A stretch of 64,000 nucleotides of DNA. Source: CAMLIZ01 sp036231905. GTDB lineage: Bacteria; Pseudomonadota; Gammaproteobacteria; Burkholderiales; Burkholderiaceae_C. Under the pieces are notes generated by a model. The model was not told the DNA's origin and searched no databases. It saw only the letters and a list, made by a program, of their open reading frames with translations. This document shows, piece after piece, positions 59,904-64,000 of the stretch. Location: contig NZ_JAZARE010000007.1 of the NCBI RefSeq assembly GCF_036231905.1, positions 248,001 to 312,000 on the forward strand, in the 5' to 3' direction. Each line of letters opens with the position of its first letter. The first letter of the stretch is position 1. Position numbers and translations under genes: made by a program.

Positions 59904-60947
59904 CTAGCCGGGGAAGTTCTCGGGGAACTTCGCCTTGCCGCGCGCTTCCGCGGGGGAAATGACGTTGCGGCGCACCAGGTCCGCCAGGTTCTGGTCCAGC
60001 GTCTGCATGCCCAGGTTCTGGCCCGTCTGGATGGACGAGTACATCTGCGCGATCTTGTTCTCGCGGATCAGGTTCTTGATGGCCGAGGTGCCCAGCATGA
60101 TCTCGTGCGCGGCCACGCGGCCGGAGCCGTCCTTCAGCTTGCACAGCGTCTGCGAGATCACCGCGATCAGCGACTCCGACAGCATGGAGCGCACCATCTC
60201 CTTCTCGGCCGCGGGGAACACGTCGACGATGCGGTCCACCGTCTTGGCGGCGCTGGACGTGTGCAGGGTGCCGAACACCATGTGGCCGGTTTCGGCCGCG
60301 GTGAGCGCGAGGCGGATGGTTTCCAGGTCGCGCAGCTCGCCCACGAGGATGGCGTCCGGGTCCTCGCGCAAGGCCGAGCGCAACGCGTTGTTGAAGCCCA
60401 GCGTGTGCGGGCCCACCTCGCGCTGGTTGACCAGGCACTTCTTGGATTCATGCACGAACTCGATCGGGTCTTCCACCGTCAGCACGTGGCCGTACTCGTT
60501 TTCGTTCAGGTGGTTCACCATCGCGGCCAAGGTGGTGCTCTTGCCCGAACCCGTGGGGCCGGTCACCAGCACCAGGCCGCGTGGCTTGAGCGCCAGCTCG
60601 GCAAACACCTTGGGCGTGTTCAGCTGCTCCAGCGTGAGGATCTTGCTCGGGATGGTGCGGAACACGGCGCCCGCGCCGCGGTTCTGGTTGAACGCGTTGA
60701 CGCGAAAGCGCGCCAGGCCCTGGATCTCGAAGGAGAAGTCGCACTCCAGCGTGTCTTCGTAGATCTTGCGCTGCTGGTCGTTCATGATGTCGTAGACCAT
60801 GTCGTGCACTTGCTTGTGCTCGAGGGCTTCGACATTGATGCGGCGCACGTCCCCGTGCACCCGGATCATCGGTGGCAGGCCTGCAGACAAGTGCAGGTCC
60901 GAGGCCTTGTTCTTGACGGAAAAGGCCAGCAGTTGGGTGATGTCCAT
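59904..60947 (-). CDS. pilT: Type IV pilus retraction ATPase PilT
   Basis: 347 residues. Walker A TGPTGSGKSTTLAAMVNHLN, VEDPIEFVHESKKC, Walker B ILVGELRDLETI and TGHMVFGTLHTSSAAKTVDR. The C-terminal retraction signature appears as TSAIKNLIRENKI. Powers pilus retraction in the cytoplasm. Divergent from yggS with 26 bases between starts. Confidence 0.96.
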   Translation of the reverse strand: MDITQLLAFSVKNKASDLHLSAGLPPMIRVHGDVRRINVEALEHKQVHDMVYDIMNDQQRKIYEDTLECDFSFEIQGLARFRVNAFNQNRGAGAVFRTIPSKILTLEQLNTPKVFAELALKPRGLVLVTGPTGSGKSTTLAAMVNHLNENEYGHVLTVEDPIEFVHESKKCLVNQREVGPHTLGFNNALRSALREDPDAILVGELRDLETIRLALTAAETGHMVFGTLHTSSAAKTVDRIVDVFPAAEKEMVRSMLSESLIAVISQTLCKLKDGSGRVAAHEIMLGTSAIKNLIRENKIAQMYSSIQTGQNLGMQTLDQNLADLVRRNVISPAEARGKAKFPENFPG

Positions 60948-60973
60948 TGGGGGAGATTTAAGCTCGAAGGATT

Positions 60974-61687
60974 ATGGCGAGCATCTTGCAGAACTTACAA
61001 CAAGTGCAGCAGCGCATTGCCAATGCATGCGCCGTGGTGCAGCGGCCCGTGCAAACGGTCACGCTGCTGGCTGTAAGCAAAACTTTCGATGCCGACGCGG
61101 TGCGCGAGGCCTTTGCCGCGGGCCAGCGCCGCTTCGGCGAAAACTACGTGCAGGAAGCACTCGAGAAGATAAGCGCGCTGGCTGACCTGCGATCGCAACT
61201 GGAGTGGCATTTGATCGGGCCACTTCAGAGCAACAAGACCCGCGTGGTGGCCGAAGCCTTCGACTGGGTGCACTCGGTGGACCGGCTGAAGGTGGCGCAG
61301 CGCCTGTCGGACCAGCGCCCCGCGCACCTGCCGCCGCTGCAGCTGTGCCTGCAGGTCAACATCAGCGGCGAGGCCAGCAAGAGCGGCCTCGCACCGGCCG
61401 AGGTGGCCGAGGTGGCGCATGCGGTGGCGGCCTTGCCGCGAGTTCAGCTGCGTGGGCTGATGGCCATTCCGGAGCCGACCGCCGACTTCGACGCGCAGCG
61501 TGCGCCGCACCGCGCCTTGTGCGAGCTGCTCGCCCGCCTGCAGCGTGATGGCCTGGCGCTGGACACCTTGTCGATGGGCATGAGCGCGGACCTCGAAGCG
61601 GCCGTCGCGGAAGGCGCCACCCTCGTGCGCGTGGGCACGGCGATCTTCGGCGGCCGGCCTCCCGCCGCGGCCTTCAACGCGCCTTGA
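60974..61687 (+). CDS. YggS-family pyridoxal-phosphate homeostasis protein
   Basis: 237 residues. PLP-binding Lys in LLAVSKTFDA, then FGENYVQEALEK, WHLIGPLQSNKTR, and SMGMSADLEAAVAEGATLVR with RVGTAIFG (phosphate-binding). Controls PLP levels. Adjacent to pilT in many proteobacteria. Overlaps the EamA gene tail to tail by 14 bases. Confidence 0.95.
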   Translation: MASILQNLQQVQQRIANACAVVQRPVQTVTLLAVSKTFDADAVREAFAAGQRRFGENYVQEALEKISALADLRSQLEWHLIGPLQSNKTRVVAEAFDWVHSVDRLKVAQRLSDQRPAHLPPLQLCLQVNISGEASKSGLAPAEVAEVAHAVAALPRVQLRGLMAIPEPTADFDAQRAPHRALCELLARLQRDGLALDTLSMGMSADLEAAVAEGATLVRVGTAIFGGRPPAAAFNAP

Positions 61688-62579
61688 ACGCCAGGCGGCG
61701 TGGCAGCGGGCCGCGCCAGAACACCACCACATTGCCGGCCAGCACCAGGGCCAGGCCGAGCAGCGCCGCGGCTGTCCACTGATAACCCTCGACCCAGGCC
61801 GACACGTTGAGCGCAACCACCGGGAACAACACGGTGCAATAGGCCGCCTTGTCCGCGCCCAGCCGGCCCACCAGCGTGAGGTAGGTGGTGAAGCCGATCA
61901 CCGAGCCGGGGATGGCAAGGTACAGCCAGGCGCCGATGTAGGTGAACGACGGATCGAAAGCCATCGGTTGTCCGCTCGCCAGTGCATACAGCGCAATCGC
62001 GCTGGCCCCGATGGTCATCGCCCAGGCATTGGTCTGCAACGGCGTCTGGCCCTGGCGCTGCATCGCGCCCGAGAGCAGGTTGCCGAGAGAGAAGCAGTAG
62101 GTGCCGGCCAGTGCCAGCCCCAGGCCCCACAAAGTGTCCGGCCGGCCCATGCTCTTGATCGCTTCGCTGCCGAACAGCAGCAGCAGACCGCCCAAGCCCA
62201 GGCAGCCGCCCAGCAGCACCTGGCGTGCGAGCGGCCGGCCGTGAAACAGGCGGCCATTGAGCGCGTTCCACAGCGGCGCGGTGGAAAAGCACACCGCCAC
62301 CAGCCCGCTGGCAATCCAGCGGCTGGCGTGGAGGAAACACATGAAGTTCAGGCAGAACAGGCACAGGCCCTGGCACAGCAGCAGCGGCCACACGCTGCGT
62401 GGCGGCAGCCGCCATTGGCGGCGCCAGGCCAGCCAGAGCATCAGCACGGCGGCGGCGAGCCAGAACCGGTAGGCGATGGACCAGGGGATGGGCACGATGC
62501 CGATCTGCAGCTTCAGCGCGATCCAGGTGGTGCCCCAGATCAGCACGGTGGCCAGGTACAACAGGGCGGTGGAGCTCAT
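61674..62579 (-). CDS. EamA-family (DMT) membrane transporter
   Basis: 301 residues from the ATG at 62579. Ten hydrophobic segments in two EamA repeats: LYLATVLIWGTTWIALKLQI at the start, and WLYLAIPGSVIGFTTYLTLV in repeat 2. The first repeat includes PIPWSIAYRFWLAA. Probable metabolite or amino-acid exporter. Divergent from an AraC regulator (101-base gap), which may control it. Confidence 0.9.
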   Translation of the reverse strand: MSSTALLYLATVLIWGTTWIALKLQIGIVPIPWSIAYRFWLAAAVLMLWLAWRRQWRLPPRSVWPLLLCQGLCLFCLNFMCFLHASRWIASGLVAVCFSTAPLWNALNGRLFHGRPLARQVLLGGCLGLGGLLLLFGSEAIKSMGRPDTLWGLGLALAGTYCFSLGNLLSGAMQRQGQTPLQTNAWAMTIGASAIALYALASGQPMAFDPSFTYIGAWLYLAIPGSVIGFTTYLTLVGRLGADKAAYCTVLFPVVALNVSAWVEGYQWTAAALLGLALVLAGNVVVFWRGPLPRRLAFKAR

Positions 62580-62680
62580 GCGTGCAGTCTGGCGCGCCAC
62601 CCGGTGTGAACGTGGCAAGAAGCTGCGCATTTGCGAGTGCGCGGCGCACGCAGCCGACGGGGCGCGCGTAAGCTCCTGCC

Positions 62681-63604
62681 ATGGCGAGCCCCACCCCGGC
62701 CGGACTCGGTGTCCACGACGAACTGCTGCGCTCGCGCGCGACGCGGCTGCGTGCGGCCGCCGTCGGTACCGAAGGCGCCTGGCTGGTGCAGTGGCGCAAT
62801 GCGGACACCGAAGCCGCCTACCACCAGCCCGGCCACCACACCTTGTCGCTGTACCTGCAAGGCGGCGAGGCGGTGCGTTGCCTGGACGAGCCGCAGGCGC
62901 GCGGTGCGCCCGACAGCCTGTGCTGCATGCCGGCCGACCATGTGTCGCGCTGGGACGTCCGCGGCTCGCTGCAGCTGCTGCACCTGTACCTGCCGCGCCT
63001 GCCGCTGGCCGAAGCGGCCGAACGCTGGTTCGACCTGGACCCGCGCTGGGCCACGCTGCAGGACCGCATCTACTTCCAGGATCCGGTGCTGTCAGCGCTG
63101 GGCCGCCGTGCCGCCGCGCTGGATTGGAACGACACCGATGGCGGCCTGCAGCTGCAGCAGCTGAGCTTGCAGATGCAGGCGCGCCTGCTGCTCCAGCACA
63201 GCGGCACGCGCCGTGCGGCGCCGCAAGTGCGCGGCGGCTTGTCGCCGCTGGCGCGCCGGCGCGTGCTGCAGCGGGTGGAGGACGCGCGCGGCGCGGAACT
63301 CACCCTGCGCGAGCTGGCCGATGCGGCCTGCCTGTCCGAATTCCACTTCGTGCGCATGTTCAAGCTCAGCTTCGGCATGACGCCGCATGCCTGGGTGATG
63401 CAGCGCCGGCTGGCGCATGCGCGCGAGCTGCTGGCGGCCGGCCGCCTTTCGTTGCAGCAGGTGGCCACCCAGGCGGGTTATGCGCACCTGAGCCACCTCA
63501 ACGCCGCGCTGCGCCGCGCGGGGCTCGGCTCGGCGGCCCGTTATCGCGGCGCTGCGGCGGCGCTGTCGTCCCAGGTGCCGGTGGCGGCCAGCTGGGGCGC
63601 GTAG
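62681..63604 (+). CDS. AraC-family transcriptional regulator
   Basis: 307 residues. N-terminal cupin-like sensor with HTLSLYLQGGEAVRCLDEP. C-terminal double helix-turn-helix (about 195-290): LTLRELADAACLSEFHFVRM, then FGMTPHAWVMQRRLAHAREL and VATQAGYAHLSHLNAALRRA. Divergent from the EamA exporter. Its 3' end overlaps the PNPOx-like gene by 64 bases. Confidence 0.92.
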   Translation: MASPTPAGLGVHDELLRSRATRLRAAAVGTEGAWLVQWRNADTEAAYHQPGHHTLSLYLQGGEAVRCLDEPQARGAPDSLCCMPADHVSRWDVRGSLQLLHLYLPRLPLAEAAERWFDLDPRWATLQDRIYFQDPVLSALGRRAAALDWNDTDGGLQLQQLSLQMQARLLLQHSGTRRAAPQVRGGLSPLARRRVLQRVEDARGAELTLRELADAACLSEFHFVRMFKLSFGMTPHAWVMQRRLAHARELLAAGRLSLQQVATQAGYAHLSHLNAALRRAGLGSAARYRGAAAALSSQVPVAASWGA

Positions 63605-64000
63605 TCCACCTCGCTGGCGCGCAGCGGCCAGGCGCCGGGCCACCAATGGCCCTCGTCCACACGCAGGCGCAACAGCCGCTGTGCACCCGCAAACGAGTGC
63701 AGCTCCGGGCCGTCCCACAGCACCTCGGCCTGGGCCGTCAGCATCAGCAGGTCGCCACGTGTCCAGTCGATGAAGAGCAGGCCGGCCAGCGGGTTGGCCG
63801 CGATGTTGCCGAGCGTGTTGAAGAAGAAGTTGCCGATGAAGTCGGGCGCCGTCAGCACCGTGCGGCCGCCGACCTGCTGCACATGCACGAAGCCCGGCTT
63901 GCCGCCGCGGTGCGACACGTCCACGCCGCCGTGAGCGGCTTGCTGCGGCAGCCCGGCGTCCGGTGAGGCCGTCGCGATGAAGAAGGTGTCCGCCTGCGCG
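63541..64000 (-). CDS. PNPOx-like (pyridoxamine 5'-phosphate oxidase family) protein, 5' end missing
   Basis: Partial, 152 complete codons plus the stop visible; the 5' end lies beyond 64000. Reading through the window edge gives AQADTFFIATASPDAGLP, then DVSHRGGKPGFVHV, the FMN-fold signature of the general-stress-type PNPOx family, followed by APDFIGNFFFNTLGNIAANP and LFIDWTRGDLL. Such domains occur alone or fused to ferredoxin reductases. It overlaps the AraC gene 3' end by 64 bases. Confidence 0.85.
   Translation of the reverse strand, partial: AQADTFFIATASPDAGLPQQAAHGGVDVSHRGGKPGFVHVQQVGGRTVLTAPDFIGNFFFNTLGNIAANPLAGLLFIDWTRGDLLMLTAQAEVLWDGPELHSFAGAQRLLRLRVDEGHWWPGAWPLRASEVDYAPQLAATGTWDDSAAAAPR

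Overview
The window is GC-rich, densely coded chromosomal DNA of a betaproteobacterium, almost certainly order Burkholderiales and probably the Leptothrix/Rubrivivax/Roseateles side of it. The clues are the mnmG-rsmG-lysE-parA...parB partition locus, the rsmI-yraN-diaA-dolP block, the pilU/pilT/yggS cluster, a type-2 ArgC, an RsaM-like protein beside an acyl-homoserine-lactone type LuxR, and a secreted GH64 beta-1,3-glucanase. I see no rRNA, tRNA, CRISPR array, prophage or insertion sequence.

Layout. 1-9 kb: an HPP/CBS membrane protein, small stress and membrane proteins, serA, a lipid kinase and phosphoesterase pair, an alpha/beta hydrolase and an AlkB-like dioxygenase. 9.5-14.6 kb: a GH64 glucanase behind a promoter flanked by two identical LacI-type palindromes, then a divergent QueA-like protein coupled to an SDR and facing an XRE-cupin regulator. 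14.8-24.7 kb: a GlsB-like membrane protein with a lipase, a UdgX-type uracil-DNA glycosylase, a PAP2 phosphatase, a hybrid histidine kinase beside a TRAP-type binding protein with no permease, a ClsC-like phospholipase D, and pirin/azoreductase facing a LysR regulator. 24.7-32.8 kb: a winged-helix/nuclease-like protein, a thioredoxin-fold protein, a GST, a cysteine-free glutaredoxin-fold protein, and an S33 hydrolase coupled to a NatAB-type exporter. 32.9-34.6 kb: an RsaM-like/LuxR pair with two lux-box-like dyads and a lux-box-preceded mini-gene encoding a 19-residue peptide with its own terminator. 34.6-42.3 kb: the chromosome partition locus with three parS sites lying inside mnmG and rsmG. 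42.7-47.6 kb: the prkA-yeaH-spoVR stress operon. 47.6-54.4 kb: a lipoprotein, a GlcD-like oxidase, a cobalamin adenosyltransferase, an EF-hand protein, DAHP synthase and tldD. 54.5-64 kb: rsmI/yraN/diaA/dolP, pilU, pilT, yggS, an EamA exporter, an AraC regulator and a truncated PNPOx-like gene.

Two short regulatory loci stand out. First, the DAHP synthase gene has a complete-looking attenuator: a 27-codon leader peptide containing Tyr-Phe-Phe-Gly-Phe-Trp-Phe-Phe, alternative pairing segments, and a strong intrinsic terminator ahead of the structural gene. Second, just downstream of the solo luxR, a CTGT-N8-ACAG dyad, a tandem repeat, a ribosome-binding site, a 19-codon ORF ending Gly-Gly-Trp, and an intrinsic terminator make up what looks like a self-contained quorum-sensing-controlled small transcript.

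All calls come from reading the sequence and from family knowledge. No database search was run.
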